Part shown: one piece after another, positions 1 through 11,859 of the stretch
Layout: each line of letters starts with the position of its first letter
Position numbering within the stretch: position 1 is the first letter of the stretch
Source of the DNA: Paragonimus westermani
Lineage: Eukaryota > Platyhelminthes > Trematoda > Plagiorchiida > Troglotrematidae
Direction: 5' to 3'
Assembly (NCBI GenBank): GCA_008508345.1
Contig: QNGE01003551.1
Coordinates: forward strand, 1-64,000
Length of the DNA stretch: 64,000 nucleotides
Position numbers and translations under genes: made by a program
The notes under the pieces: generated by a model
Seen by the model: the letters and a program-made list of their open reading frames with translations, nothing else
Database searches by the model: none
Told to the model about the DNA's origin: nothing

Positions 1-96
1 CACATTAGGCACGAGTGAATTATCAAATCTGAACGCTCAACCGCTCTCGCTTGTGTGCAGTGTCTCTTCTCGAGACGAACTGGCAACCTGATCATG
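1..96. repeat. Rearranged copy of the repeat at 36117-36211
   Basis: Bases 1-57 are close to the reverse complement of 36154-36211, while bases 59-96 match 36117-36151 in direct orientation (shared core around CTCGAGACGA and CAACCTGATCAT). The two halves are therefore in opposite relative order to the other copy, so this is a rearranged or inverted member of one repeat family. A third fragment (GTTGAGCGTTCAGATTTGA) lies at 44580. The family sits just upstream of a tRNA-type SINE at 36.2 kb and may be part of a larger composite unit. It is non-coding. Confidence 0.6.
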
Positions 97-2712
97 ATTA
101 GAAAGAGATCTCCGGTGGTTTACGCAATAATAACAACATGAGTATTTTGAGTTGGAAACTACACCGTTTTCATACAGTTTTCTGGCAAATAGTATGCAGA
201 GTGTCCAGAATGTATTGAAACATTGAAGAGAGATTTCGATTGCTAATTAAAAAGAGAACATATTCAATCAGTCGTACAAAAAGAACAGGAGATTTTTAAA
301 CGGAGAGATGATCGATCGTAGACCTTGGCTGTTGTGGACAGGAATTAAGGAGGTCATGCAGCTTATTTGGGGGGGGGGGTGATAGATCCGAGTTGATAGA
401 TATTTTCATTATCGTCCCATAAGACGGAGGCGAGATGAACCACGTCTTTCGTGAGTCGAGCGGATGTTCAGGTTGCCAGGTGGCTGACTCGTGTTGCATA
501 TTTTGTGTAAATCTGTCCACGGTTTAAATGCTCTTAGCTGTCTTGAAGGGCCGCGAAACGATTGTGACTAAGCTTTCGGTAGGACGATTATGCTCCCTTG
601 GTCTTCGAAGTATGAGATCGAATATTATGACTTTATGAGGGCCACACGGAAAGATGACCCTAAGACAGCAAATGACCAGCAAAAAAGTGTCTGCTGTCAA
701 TACGGGAACTACAGAGATTGCAAAAACAGCTCATCAACAACCCCAGTACCCACTTAGTTCGAATGCCCTGGTACTTGGGAAGCGTCGGCATACCATCTTG
801 GTCTCAACCAAGTTCAGCAATTCCTCAAGGCGGTTTTGTCAGAAGGTTGTTTCAAGCAAGGTTGTCAAAATCATTGACGATGATGAAACCAAGGTGCACA
901 GATACGCTCCATGTTTGATATCCATAACTTGGAACAGTTAACTATCAAATCATCAGCTGGAGAAAACGAAATACTAACCTCCCGCCGGAAATAAGATGCT
1001 CGTGGATTTTCCGCCTCAAGTGAAATGTTCGTAATGGTGAACCTAGAATCATAACAGGTGTTGCAGCCTGCTCTGACTAGTAAAGTACGTATGATGAATG
1101 GTTTCGTGATCTTTCTGGAGGTTTCACCAAGATGAGACTACGTCCCAAATCTTCTCACCACGAGAAAAGACCTTCCAGAACTGATCTCACGGCTTGTGCT
1201 CACTCCAGTGCCAAAAATTAGCAATGGTCTCGGCTTCACAAGCGATCTGGGCTAAGATAGCTGTTCAGGTCAAAAGTAACTAGATCAAAAAACACCTGTA
1301 AAAAACATATTGACACTTGTGTTCGCCATCTCAAATTGCGCAGTGAATTTACTGGAAAACACCAAAAATTGAATAAAATTAGGAAAAACTATTTTCTCCT
1401 ATCTGAAATTCTGATATTGACATAAATTTACAAGTAATTCGCACCTTTCGGTGAATCTGCCTCCTATACAGTTGTACGTACTAAACTTACGTTTCACAGT
1501 GATAACGGTCCACAAGCAATTTACGCCATCAAGGTGGAAATTTCAATGCTATTCCTGGATCAAACTACCTATCATCACCTTTGTCTTGTATCTCGTCTAC
1601 AGTGTCCACAGTCATCAATCAAGGAGGCCAGCGTTACAAGGAATGTTTATTCGTAAAGTTGTCTCTCAAACAGCCGATTCTAATTCTTATAGGCAGCTTA
1701 GTGAACCAGTTTGATGTCTGCAGAACAAGAGTATTCTGCAGCGAGGGAATGTGATTGAAACACTTCGGGTCAAACGTAGTACGATTTGGAGAGGGATATA
1801 TATTATGAGGTAGTATGTTTTCCATGACTTGAGTGGTCCCTCGTTCCGGTGGTTAAGTGAAACATCGCAGAAACTTCCAGATAAAGTCCCCATTTGCACT
1901 GAGGAAGGTGTGTGGTTGGTGAATCCAACCCCGACGAGGAACACCGAAAAGATAGGGCTTGTCCTAAGTCATTCTGTTATTTTATCAAAGTCATGAAGAA
2001 AACCGAGAAACTGAGTTTGCCTTCATAACAACATTGTAAACTTTAGAAAGTGCATAAAAAGTTGCACAAGCCACATGGTATATTGAGAAAGATACGTTGT
2101 TCAAAAGGTCAAGACGACTCATCTTAGAAATAGTAAAGTACGTGCACGAATTATGTCGTGTCCCGCAGGTGCAATAGGCATTTGGTAAAGTGGATAGGGT
2201 GTTTTAGACTAAGTATCAACAAGTGTCCCGTGCAAGCGTACACTTAAGGTGAAAGTAAGTGTTTGAAACAGCCTACTCATCTATCGTCTCCCACTGATCG
2301 ATCACACGGTTAGCCAGCAAGAAACGACGCCTACAAACCCAAATCCACCAGGGGTACTAATGTTGTGAACCGAGAAGGCGGATGGCACGGAAGTTGTTTA
2401 TTTGGGTAAACCAATACACGACTTATGCGTCTCAACGGGACTACGAACAGAAACACTCATTTGCACACCACACTGATCTGAGGATGCTCCGGTCGCTTTG
2501 GACACCATGTCTCAGTTCCACCATGTGGCGAAAGTCATTCCACGTGATGCTGTCCTCCAATGATCCTTCCGTATCTCTCCCGTATTTGTTCCGTGGCCAT
2601 GACGATGCATGCTGTCGCCTCGCTACTGAATTGTGGTGATGTAAGTAGAATAGTGCAACCGTCTATCCCCACTAAACTAGTTGGTCAATGCCGAATGGAC
2701 AACATATCTGTT
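97..2712. other. No recognisable gene
   Basis: I see no domain-bearing reading frame here. The open frames are all under 100 codons, overlap one another on both strands and show no family motif. There is a run of 11 G at 369-379. The stretch is either intergenic or intronic. Confidence 0.5.
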
Positions 2713-3030
2713 TTGCGGCATCCGGTTCGGATTAGCCTCTCACAGTGACCGAAGCCGAAGGACGCTTACGCTTAACCATTAGCGTAATTGGCTTGCGCTG
2801 AACCACCTGTAGTTTCATTCACACACCACGTATCCAGTGTAAACCCGAAGGAGTAGAACCGGTAGGTTTGTGATTAAGGCCTTTGTGTCCAGCTAACCAA
2901 TGCTGGTTAGCCAGTTGATAAGCTAGCTGAAAAAACTGAAACTCCTATCTCTCAAGAAGTAAACAGAAAGACTCCAGTGGTAAGATCTAAACTGAGATGA
3001 AAATCAGTGAAATCCAATACAAGAAGTAGT
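2713..3030 (-). mobile_element. RTE-like LINE 3' UTR fragment (family A)
   Basis: This sequence is a close match to 23698-24000, where the same sequence follows the C-terminal coding part of a LINE on the minus strand. Shared landmarks are TTCGGATTAG near the 3' terminus, AGTGTAAACCCGAAGGA and CAATGCTGGTTAGCCA. It is therefore a coding-free 3' UTR copy in minus orientation. Its 3' terminus lies at the low-coordinate end. A second 3' terminus of the same family starts 26 bp away at 3056. Confidence 0.65.
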
Positions 3031-3055
3031 CCAGCATGTACATGTTGGTTGGTTG

Positions 3056-3535
3056 GCGGCATCCGATTCGGATTAGCCTGTCACAGTGAACGAAACCAAA
3101 GGACGCCTGCGCTTATCCATCACTGCAAGTGGCTTGCGCTGCACCAATTGCAGTTCCACCAACAACGTTCCAACGCCGGACCGCCATTCTTCAGGATCTC
3201 ACCTGGCAACCCATCCTCGCCTGCAGCCTTCCCGTTGCGCAGTTGACCAATCGCCCTCTGCAACTCCAGCAAGTCTGGGGCGATAGCAAGCGAAGTTTTG
3301 ACGTCCTGTTGCGGCAGACTGTTAACACTCACCTAATCAATTGTAGTAGGGCGGTTTAGAAGGTTGCCGAAGTGTTTGCGCCATATTCCCAGGATGTCCT
3401 CCGGCTGGTTGCAAGAACAGCCGGTGTCCACGTCTACCGGTGCTTTAGTAAACTGGATAGACGGACCGAAGGTCGCCTTAAGCGAATTGTAAAACTCCTT
3501 GTGTTGCCGACGATCTGCGAAGCCCTGCATGCGCT
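3056..3535 (-). pseudogene. RTE-like LINE fragment with internal deletion (family A)
   Basis: Non-LTR retrotransposon remnant. On the minus strand, 3530-3333 and then 3332-3165 in a second frame encode the linker between endonuclease and reverse transcriptase and the start of the RT fingers; the stretch GKAAGEDGLPGEILKNGGP is typical of RTE-like elements. The frame matches 13560-13932 in the fuller copy (shared FGNLLNR, VDTGCSC). At about 3160 the coding sequence jumps straight to the 3'-terminal 100 bp of the element (3056-3155), so the RT catalytic core and C-terminus are missing. It cannot encode a working protein. Confidence 0.7.
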
Positions 3536-3589
3536 CGCCCTGTTTCCTCCAAGTGTTAGTGCATTCTAGACAGTATATGGAGTAAAATC

Positions 3590-3690
3590 AAAATGCAAAG
3601 CTGGACTGGAAGAAAAGAGAAGAAAAAATTCACCACACAGTACACTAACAATGCTGAAGAATGAGAAAAAGGCCACAGATAGCACTCCAC
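3590..3690 (-). mobile_element. RTE-like LINE 3' UTR scrap (family A)
   Basis: The bases around GCTGGACTGGAAGAAAA and the CACAGTACA tract that follows match 11690-11770, the 3' UTR of the fuller LINE copy. The fragment lies upstream (in minus orientation) of the coding piece at 3165-3535, so several family A copies are stacked head to tail or shuffled in 2.7-3.7 kb. Confidence 0.45.
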
Positions 3691-4452
3691 ATGTACGCAT
3701 GCGTGCATGCGCACAAACAACTGCCTAAGCGGTCAACGTGGGCTATGGGTACCAGGTCCCAACAGTTTGTTTTGTATTCGATGTGCAGATTGGGTTGCCT
3801 TCTTTAGGGAAAATTACTTCACGAATGAGGCACTTTCGGATGATCCGATCTGTGGCCTCTCTAGGGACTACAGTGTGCATACTCTGTTACAACCCTACTG
3901 ATGTTAGTTCCGTCGGTTAGACGCTCTCAAGTAGCTGTTTCCCAAAGCGCTCAGTCAAAGTCTCTAATTAAATGTGTACAATAAGTTTCGTTCATGTGTG
4001 TCCTGTTGGCTTACTGAAGACCGCATCGGTTGCCAGGACAACTCAAAGCATATGAAATTCCGTCCCACCAAATTTCATATTCAAATTTATAAGTTAAGCT
4101 TCCTCTTTGAGTACGTTGGCAGTGTCCATCTGGTGTCATCGATTCAATGACCACGAAAAGTTTGTCATGTTAGGTAAATTCCTGTTGCGTGGTCGAGAAG
4201 CTGCTTCCGTCGAACCTGGTTTTGTGGAACTAAAACCTACCGTAACTGTTTGGTAAAAAGAATAAAACGGATGAGATTTTCCGAGGGAATCGTGTTTGTA
4301 CTCCAATTGCATAATAACTAACCGTCACCACCTTTACGTTCAAATACTTTTTAATGCTGTCTTGTGGTAGGTTTCGCAGCCTAGTTCTAGTGGGTGTGTC
4401 TCACCTCGTTTTGAGAACGACAGAGTACCGAACAAGACTTGTTTTCTATGTT
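3691..4452. other. No recognisable gene
   Basis: Two overlapping plus-strand frames at 3707-3920 have no family signature. There is a short hairpin at about 4049-4081 (TATGAAATT paired with AATTTCATA). Nothing else is supported. Confidence 0.5.
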
Positions 4453-4609
4453 TGATCATCAGGCTAATTGCAACACAACAAATATGAAAATAGTGACTAG
4501 TGTGAGTCAGAAAAACGGTTAAGGATGACGTGTTTGTTATCAGTTACGTGATCACTGTTCCAAATCATGGGCTTGATTGATTGTGGGTCAAGGGAGGTAA
4601 AGTGTCCGC
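4453..4609 (+). repeat. Left arm of PLE inverted repeat
   Basis: Reverse complement of 5373-5536, differing by scattered substitutions and one insertion of about 11 bp in the right arm. Both arms share CAGTGATCACGTAACTGATA (or its complement) and ATCAATCAAGCCCATGATTT. The spacer is about 760 bp. PLE copies are known to carry such inverted terminal repeats. Confidence 0.8.
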
Positions 4610-5195
4610 ACGAACTTCTTCTGAGCGCAGAGGTCAGGGTTGCGCAATCGGATGCTGATGGCTTTGGCAACGGTCACCATACGAAATCTCACCAGTTTTG
4701 ATCGATTCTTTGGCACTCGGTAGACAATCCGAAAAGCATCTTTCTTACTGACAGAATGATTGGAGTCGGTCAAGTGAGCAACAATCGCGCTTGAAACCGT
4801 TTTAATCACACCAGTGTTCAACCAAGCAGGATGGTGTTCACGCACTCTGTCCGACAATCGCCTTGCAATACGACCACTATATGATGCTCGACAAGAGCAA
4901 ACAAACGATTACACACAATAATTGGTTGTAAACCATGGATGTTTGTCTTTAAGTTGTGACATGATAACAGGTGTTGAACGGAAACTGATACGCAATTGAA
5001 CGGCACGGTAGATTGTTTCGACTGACTTTCTTAGCTTTCTGGAGATAATTTCGGTCATGGGATCTCTCTTGAAAGGAAGACTAATAAACACAAGTTTCTT
5101 ATTCACAGAGGGTGCCTTAAGTTTCAACTCTACCGCCTGCATCGCCTTCTGAATGAAACGCATTCGTTAGCTATTCTGCATGAATACTTCTGGTA
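4588..5195 (-). pseudogene. PLE connector and GIY-YIG nuclease remnant
   Basis: Read on the minus strand, 5163-4909 gives the connector (LVFISLPFKRDPMTEIISRK and a following LRKSVETIYRAVQLRISF), a conserved PLE stretch after the RT. After an in-frame stop near 4908 the nuclease follows: a C-x-C motif, then SYSGR where the canonical motif is SYIGR, RRLSDRVREHHPAWL, SAIVAHLTDSNHSV and the terminal PDLCAQKKF. The gene ends with a TGA at about 4588, inside the left inverted repeat. The interrupted frame and the altered GIY-YIG motif mark it as dead. The same family is present at 37.35-37.61 kb on the plus strand. Confidence 0.75.
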
Positions 5196-5270
5196 GATTT
5201 TCAAGTTGACCATCACTCATATTTGATCGCAGCCTTTGCATTCAGATAGACTTTCCAGCCAGCCTCTTTA
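5196..5270 (-). mobile_element. tRNA-type SINE (family S1), 3' fragment
   Basis: The reverse complement contains GAGTGATGGTCAACTTGAAA and the GGCTGGCTGGAAAGTCTATC segment also seen at 41066-41140 and 35928-35990. Only the 3' body of the SINE is present. It abuts the truncated end of the PLE coding sequence, so either the SINE inserted there or both were joined by a deletion. Confidence 0.7.
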
Positions 5271-5372
5271 ACGCTCTACCCGTCAGGCATCTTATGAGGC
5301 TTTGCTTTTGATTTAGCGGAACAAAACTGTCAAAGTGAATGTACTGGCTACTCCAAGTCTGTTTTCTGTAAG

Positions 5373-5536
5373 GACACTTAACCTCCCCTGACCCACGATC
5401 AATCAAGCCCATGATTTGGAACAGTGATCACGTAACTGATAACAAACACGTCGTCCTTAACTTGTATTGACCGTTTTCCCGACTCACACTAGTCACTGTT
5501 TTCATATTTGTTGTGTTATAATTAGCCTGATGATCA
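5373..5536 (-). repeat. Right arm of PLE inverted repeat
   Basis: Partner of 4453-4609. It lies at the 5' side of the minus-strand element. The adjoining DNA up to about 5720 shows no further repeat. Confidence 0.8.
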
Positions 5537-7249
5537 TTCACATCGTTTTGTTGACTTTCGTAAGACATTATTGTCGTTTTAATTTTTGTGCACTTGGTGT
5601 GGACAGCCAATTTTCTGAACTGATTCCCATATGCACACGTCATTTCGCGTGCCTGTTTTGAATGCGCACACAACAAATTGATCGTGGTGCTTGGCCCAAC
5701 TGCAAATGACTTGACGCATCGTCTAATGGCACTCCCACCCACAGTGGTATCTTGCGGGCCCGTAGTCCGCAGCACGGCGGCAGGTCATGGTCACGTGTTC
5801 ATCGACTGGAATGAAAAGACTACAGCTAATCAAGGGTCTCCTGCCTAACTTGCTGCCATTGTTCCGACAAGTGTAAAATCGGTGACCCATACACCAATAG
5901 AACGCGGAATGATCGTGTCTGTCTGTCTCACATCCCCTAACAAAGTACTTTAAATATTGCCATCTGTAACCGGAAGTCTGAGGTGGAAATTGTAACCGCA
6001 GTTCCAAGGCTCGGCTCAGTTCATTACCAGCTATTTGTCACACGAGTTCGGTTACTATGCCGTATGGCAGGGGTTCAACCCTGCCATTTCACTGCAGGAA
6101 AGGGAATGGTTATGTGCGACCAGGGAGAGAGCTGACTGAACCAACTCGGTTGCAGTAGGTCCCAATGACAACGCGTTTCGCATACCTTTTGTGAGTTGGG
6201 GTGTTATAGGATTGGTCTTATAGTACACAGTGTATACAGATTTGTTTTTCCATTATTTTCCATGATTACCTCGTTTCAACCGATTCACAGGTTTTGTTAG
6301 GCATGAATTATTTTTAAAAAAGCCTTTCATTAGTCACAAAGCTTATTTTGTCAGTTTCCCTTAGGTGCACACAGGCTGATCGAATTGGTTCATTCTGTCA
6401 CGACCATAACCCGCGTGCCACAAAGGACATCTATTCGACAAACTCAAGGTATGTTCAAAAGTAGTTTTCCACACTTCAAAAAATCACTTTTTTAGTTGTT
6501 TTTTTCACGGCTAGTCGATCAAAGTCAGCCGATGGCAAAAGACAACACACCTGTGGGAGGTCACCCTAGGTGGTCGAAACGTAGAGTAGTAAATCTTGCT
6601 CGTAACGTTGCGTTATTCTCAGCCCATTTATCACAAGCTACATGTCCAAAATTTTCTACTAATTCGTGATGTCACTTGCCCATCCGCCGAGTGGTCCATG
6701 TCGTGGTACCTCGAATTGCAGTAACCACGTCTTTAAAACACGTACACTGTTTAACGTTAATGTGCACTAACTGAGGCCTGATTAGCTGTCAGCCTTTGTA
6801 CAGGGTGTTATTCATTACTTTACTACAGTTCAAGAAAGCTGTAAGAAACTAACTTTCTGATTTGTTTTTTGATATATGAAGGTGGAGTGTCGGTTAAGTT
6901 TTCCACTATGCAGGATGTGTACGTACTGCTAACCACCGAATCAGTGTAAATGCTTACAGTACATTTTAATTGCTGTTTGCCAACTGACTGCCTACTGAAA
7001 GCTTGGAAACAGTTCACAATCACATTTATCTAATAAGATCAGTGCAGGGACGGTCCAGCAAACTGTTGATCATTAGCGTTAATTTCACTGATCTCCAAAA
7101 GAATGTCTTTCCCTGGGGAAAGGTTTAAGACCTCAAGCACATCACCAAGAAGCTGCACGGCTTCCGTATGGAGTACTCATGTCACCAATTTGGTGATTGA
7201 CCATGATGTTTGAACGTAGGTAGGAGACACAAAACTAACCATAAATGTA
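5537..7249. other. No recognisable gene
   Basis: The interval 5690-6130 is somewhat richer in GC than its surroundings, but none of its frames (longest 115 codons, overlapping the PLE arm) shows a domain. Nothing is supported beyond this. Confidence 0.45.
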
Positions 7250-7860
7250 GTTGATCTTGACCGCTGTTGCTCGGAGGCGATAATACAAAGCTCTGACCAG
7301 TTCTAAAGTATCCAAAAGATGTGATAATATTACAGAACTATTTGGACCGTCTAAACCAGTGGTCCAGAGAAAATAGCCAGTCGTGTAATGCCAACAAACG
7401 CAAAGTCATGCATATTCGTCATCGAAATTATATTGACTTTTACCCTGGCGACAAAAAGCAGCTTGTGTCAGCATGCGAAATAGACCTAGGAATCATAGTG
7501 TCAGGCAGTTTGGGTTTTCTGTAAATCATGTAATCATGGCTAAAAGGCCATAAATAACAGTGAGTCTTCTAGGAAGAATTTGTAGTACTTCCCACCCTGA
7601 AGTGTTTGCATTATGTTCATCCCCATTATCCGCCCACACCTGGAAACGCACATACAGCCCTGTCACCCCTGTCTTGAGAAAGATTTGACACTTATTGAAA
7701 GTGTTCAAAGATGGGTCACTAGAAAAAAAACTACAGGACTTAAGACAACCCCCCACCAGGAGTGACTGTATGACTCGGAACTAGGGACTTCAGATAGTTC
7801 TAGAAATCATGTTTAAATTCACACCCCTCACGTAGAGAGTAAGAAGACCTCGGGCTCGTT
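7250..7860 (+). pseudogene. CR1-like LINE reverse transcriptase tail
   Basis: Remnant of the C-terminal part of a CR1/L2-type reverse transcriptase. In one frame around 7279 the palm motif region reads GDNTKL (canonical form A-D-D-T-K-L) and is followed by LQNYLDRLNQWS, KVMHIRHRN and CEIDLGIIVSGSL, which is the usual order in CR1 elements. After a stop and frame change at 7522, the thumb region follows (PIIRPHLE then CLEKDLTLIESVQRW and TTGLK). There are stop codons and frameshifts throughout and the aspartate pair is damaged. No 3' terminal repeat was identified. Confidence 0.7.
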
Positions 7861-10800
7861 GTAATAAGCAGTTGTTAGTTACTACACAAGAACCAGGATT
7901 TATAGATGTGCATCAGCAATAAATAAACCAGTCAATCACTGACTGATCTCAACTGTGTATGCAAAGTAACAAGCTGTGAACTGATTGATGTAGTACAGCC
8001 CAGAGAAGTTGGTGGTTGAGCGTCGTAAGTTGTAGCAGTTCTTCTGCCCAGTCTGCAGATACTGTTGTCTTTGAACTTTTGCCTTCCATTTTGTGACTAC
8101 AGGGGTCTGGGGCCTGCATTATCGCAATCACGTTGTTAACTATATCTTGAAAGTGCTATCTTGAAAGTGCTATCTGTTACAAGTGGTGCGTGTGAACACC
8201 AAGTCCTTAGCGTGTTTCTTATATAGGAGTCTAGGCGATTCCAATTTTAGACTGAAACAAATTAGGACTAACACGAAAGAGAATGTTGGATATGGTTTCC
8301 CTTCTTATTTAGGTACTCTTTTGCAACAGAGTAAAGTGGTTTGCAGAGATTTCTCCTGAAATGTCTACCAACGATAGTCTTAGCATGGACGTACCACATA
8401 CATCATCGTCTACTTTTGAGTTCGCCAGTGCAGTTCGGTCTAAGGAATGGGAAGTGGAACCAGCCAGAGCAAATGATTGTCAAGTGTCCATACAGTTGAC
8501 TGAAGGTGTCTACTTTTAACCAATAGGACACAAATCCACGGCTTTCGAGGTTCCGACATGAACAGGGGCTAATTCTGAGTATTATGTCAGCCAACCCAGG
8601 AAACTGTCATCAGCTACCATCAGCCAATTAAGAGACTCTAACAAAGAAAGCCATCCTAGACTTCAAATCACCTTAACAGCACAATGTACCGAATTCATTC
8701 AGGCAGAAGAAGAAATGCAAGATGAAATTTTGTTCATTCAATCTGACGGATGGAAAACAATTACCGCAGACCCAACTAACAGCACAACGAGAGTGATATC
8801 AATTCAACCGGTGTTAGTCAAATATCTGCCTGTGGTAAAAGTTAGTGTTCTTTAGAGTGGTCCTGTAATGCTTATCGATTGACAGTGAATGACTGAGAAC
8901 GGGTTTTAAATTATTTCGAGTTACTAACTTGCTCTTATGCATATCCAGTGATACCAACATCTGCGTCGGAGATTTGGCCCGAAGTATATGCACCCACAAC
9001 GTTTGCCAGGAGTTAACCCCTTTAATTCTGCTGAGCTATAAAAATTACTGGTATCAGTGGGAAGCCGGTCACTACAGCAGCAACAACTTAATTTCCACTA
9101 TTTCAAAACGTTACGTCCTTGTGGAACATGCTGTGAGTCTCAGCGTACTGATTAACGTGGGCATGGAAGCCTTTTTGCGAATGACGCGACTGTTTTGGAA
9201 GTCCACAGTGTGTGTATGGAACCACGTACACTAGATTTTACATTCATTGAATTCCCAGATGGGTTTTGTTCACCCTGTCCTATACGGACAGTAAAATAGA
9301 TAGCTGGTTTGGCTTGTTTACCAGTATCTCTCTTGGTATCTAAAAAATGGGCAAACTATGGCTCATCTGTGAAAAAGCGTAATGGAGACATGGTGCACGG
9401 AAAAAAAGCGGAGTGGATCATCAGTTTTTAATTTGGTTGAGTTCGGCAGCCATAGGGAACTTAATAAAGGGGATAGGAGCGCTTTTTCCTATTGTGCTCC
9501 AGTGACATCATACGTGTATGATACGACGGTTTTTTTAAATCTGTATGTCAGCTAGTTCTACAGAACAACCTTGGTATACTGTGACATCAGTAGAGCGTTA
9601 TATAACGCAAGGCGCACATTGACATGTTTGGGCACACGCTAATTCTGTTTGTGAAGAACTTTAACCTGATAGTAGTAGTGCATCGACATCCTTCACCATT
9701 TGTACATTTATGGAGGCAGTTGTAGAATATGGGCTGACTGAATGTATCCAGGATCACACCAATTGACGTGTGGATCAACAGCCCTCTTGCTTTGATTTTG
9801 TTCTTACCAAGTAGGTGAGCATTACTGACAACATAAAAATTCCGGTTTCATTTGATCACAATGAATGTGGAACCACAAAAGTTGGTTATATGTGGGTAGA
9901 TAGATGTGTAGGTAACGGGTGACAGATAATCGTTGACTGCCCCACTGCTGAGATCAACAAAAACATGTCCCAATAAAACATCAATGTCAGGAAAAAAGTA
10001 TTACACGTCTGCTTGTCGTCCCAACTTGAAACTGGTACCAAGAGAATCAGAGCATCTTCGTCTGTGAAGAACGCATCCGGGGGTGCATTCACTTAATGGC
10101 TACTTTAAAATAAGATCGATTTCCTTTTCCGTTAGATTTTCACTGTGGGCTGAAAATAAACCTCGAGATACGTTACAGATATGTAGAGTAAGGCCGATGT
10201 ATCAACAATTTGGACACTTGATAGGTGAACGAACGCCTGTACAGAAGTCGTCAACACGTTGGGAATAGAGTAGAAGGGAGTGCGTGAGAGTACATCTAGA
10301 GTTTCCGTTGAACTAATTCAAAACACCATACTTGGATTTTTTTCCATTTTTTAATATCATGCGTCAGTGTCAACTTAAGAAAATATCTATCACATAAGTC
10401 ATCCGGCCCAGGTGTGATGTCCCAGTCATCGTCCTACCAAGGACACGCAAAGCAGTTGAAATCACCCTCAACTCATCCCCAACAGTTGATGTAAATTCAC
10501 CTATAGAATTCGCTTTTTTTGTCTCCCAAATACTGGGGGTATGCTTGATTCATCCTTTAGGGTAATAGCGGCTGAACCCGAACTCCTGATTAAGACGTAG
10601 CATTGGGTTGCTAAGGGTAGTTCCCGTCAGGAACTAGCTAATTTCTTAGGATTGTCAGAACAATGCCGCTGATGAATGATGGCTTGAGTCGTAGCTTACT
10701 CGAACGTTTTCGACATAATCGATTTCTTTGCCCTGTAAAAAATTCAACGTTTTCGGTCTCGTGGAACAACACTTTAGGTAGCCAGACGGACATATTACTG

Positions 10801-11499
10801 AACGTGTAGTTGACTTGATGATAGACTGCCAGTTATTAAGCGGGTGTCCATCAGGTAGCGGTGGTCGAAAAGGCTCCACCACGGGACTTTCGTCACTGTC
10901 TCTAACCGTTTGTAATATCACACAGTGGCGTGGTCACGGCTAATGTCTAATCAGGCTCCCTGTGGCATGTGGCCAGAATGTAGAGCCGCGCACAATCGCT
11001 GCTGGGCGGTCCTCAGGTGCGTGTACCGCACTCACCTCGAACAACTCCATTTTGCCAACACCACTACAGCCGACGTTATAAACACAAACACATCAACGCA
11101 CACTCCTCCGATCGTGTCTCAGGCATTAGCCTACTACGCTTGAACCTATCCACTCTCTTCGTCCATGTTGGTTCAAACGCCCCGAGATGACCGGTAGAGA
11201 ATTACACACTAAGTAAATTCAGGGTAAATTACCGATACACAAAATCGAAGTATGAGCAAACAAACGATAAGACGAAAGGAAATGACAATCTGGCGGAACT
11301 GTAAGTAGAGTCGCCACACCCATGCTGTTATGACAAAGAGACTGCCCACACATTGGAACACAACTTAAGTGGGTCTATTGAGCACTGGTGGACAGACATA
11401 CTTGCTGTGCTCTGTGATTTATGTGGTTTGTTGCAGTAGATTACTACGTCGACATCTACAGAATTCCACCCACCACTTCAGTAACACACCCAGGGATTT
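7861..11499. other. No recognisable gene
   Basis: About 3.6 kb without a supported gene. A short imperfect tandem (TATCTTGAAAGTGC twice) lies at 8147-8175. Bases 10925-11160 are C-rich on the plus strand and may be old transposon sequence, but I could not assign them. The 101-codon frame at 8929-9234 has no recognised motif. Confidence 0.45.
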
Positions 11500-11859
11500 C
11501 AGACCTGTATTTTAACCAACTGATTGGCTGGCACGAAAGTAACATCCTTATCCCTGAGAAAACAAACTGAGACTGAAACGCTGAACTGGAGAGAAAACCA
11601 TCGAAAGTATGATGAAAGAAGTAGTTCAGAATAAGAGTATGTTTGTGTACTCTGGAAGAGATAAGGAGGAAAATCAGGACGCAAGCTTGGACTGGAAGAA
11701 AACAGACAAAATATGTACTATACAGTACAACAAAAGACCTGACGAAAAGAATACACAGAAGGTCACAGAGATCAGAGATCTTGAAAAGGGCAGCTGGTGA
11801 GTTACCAAACGACGATACACACTGTTCGATGCGAACGAAAAATTGCTATAAATGACGTA

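Larger units (their letters stand above)
4453..5536 (-). mobile_element. Truncated Penelope-like element bounded by inverted repeats
   Basis: Penelope-like elements (PLEs) are retroelements that carry reverse transcriptase fused to a GIY-YIG nuclease and often keep terminal repeats in inverted order. Here the minus strand holds the RT-nuclease connector and the nuclease (4588-5195), and the flanks 4453-4609 and 5373-5536 are inverted copies of each other with over 90 percent identity by eye. RT motifs are absent, so the copy is 5' truncated. A SINE fragment occupies 5196-5270 exactly where the PLE coding sequence stops. Bases 5271-5372 are not assigned. Confidence 0.7.
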
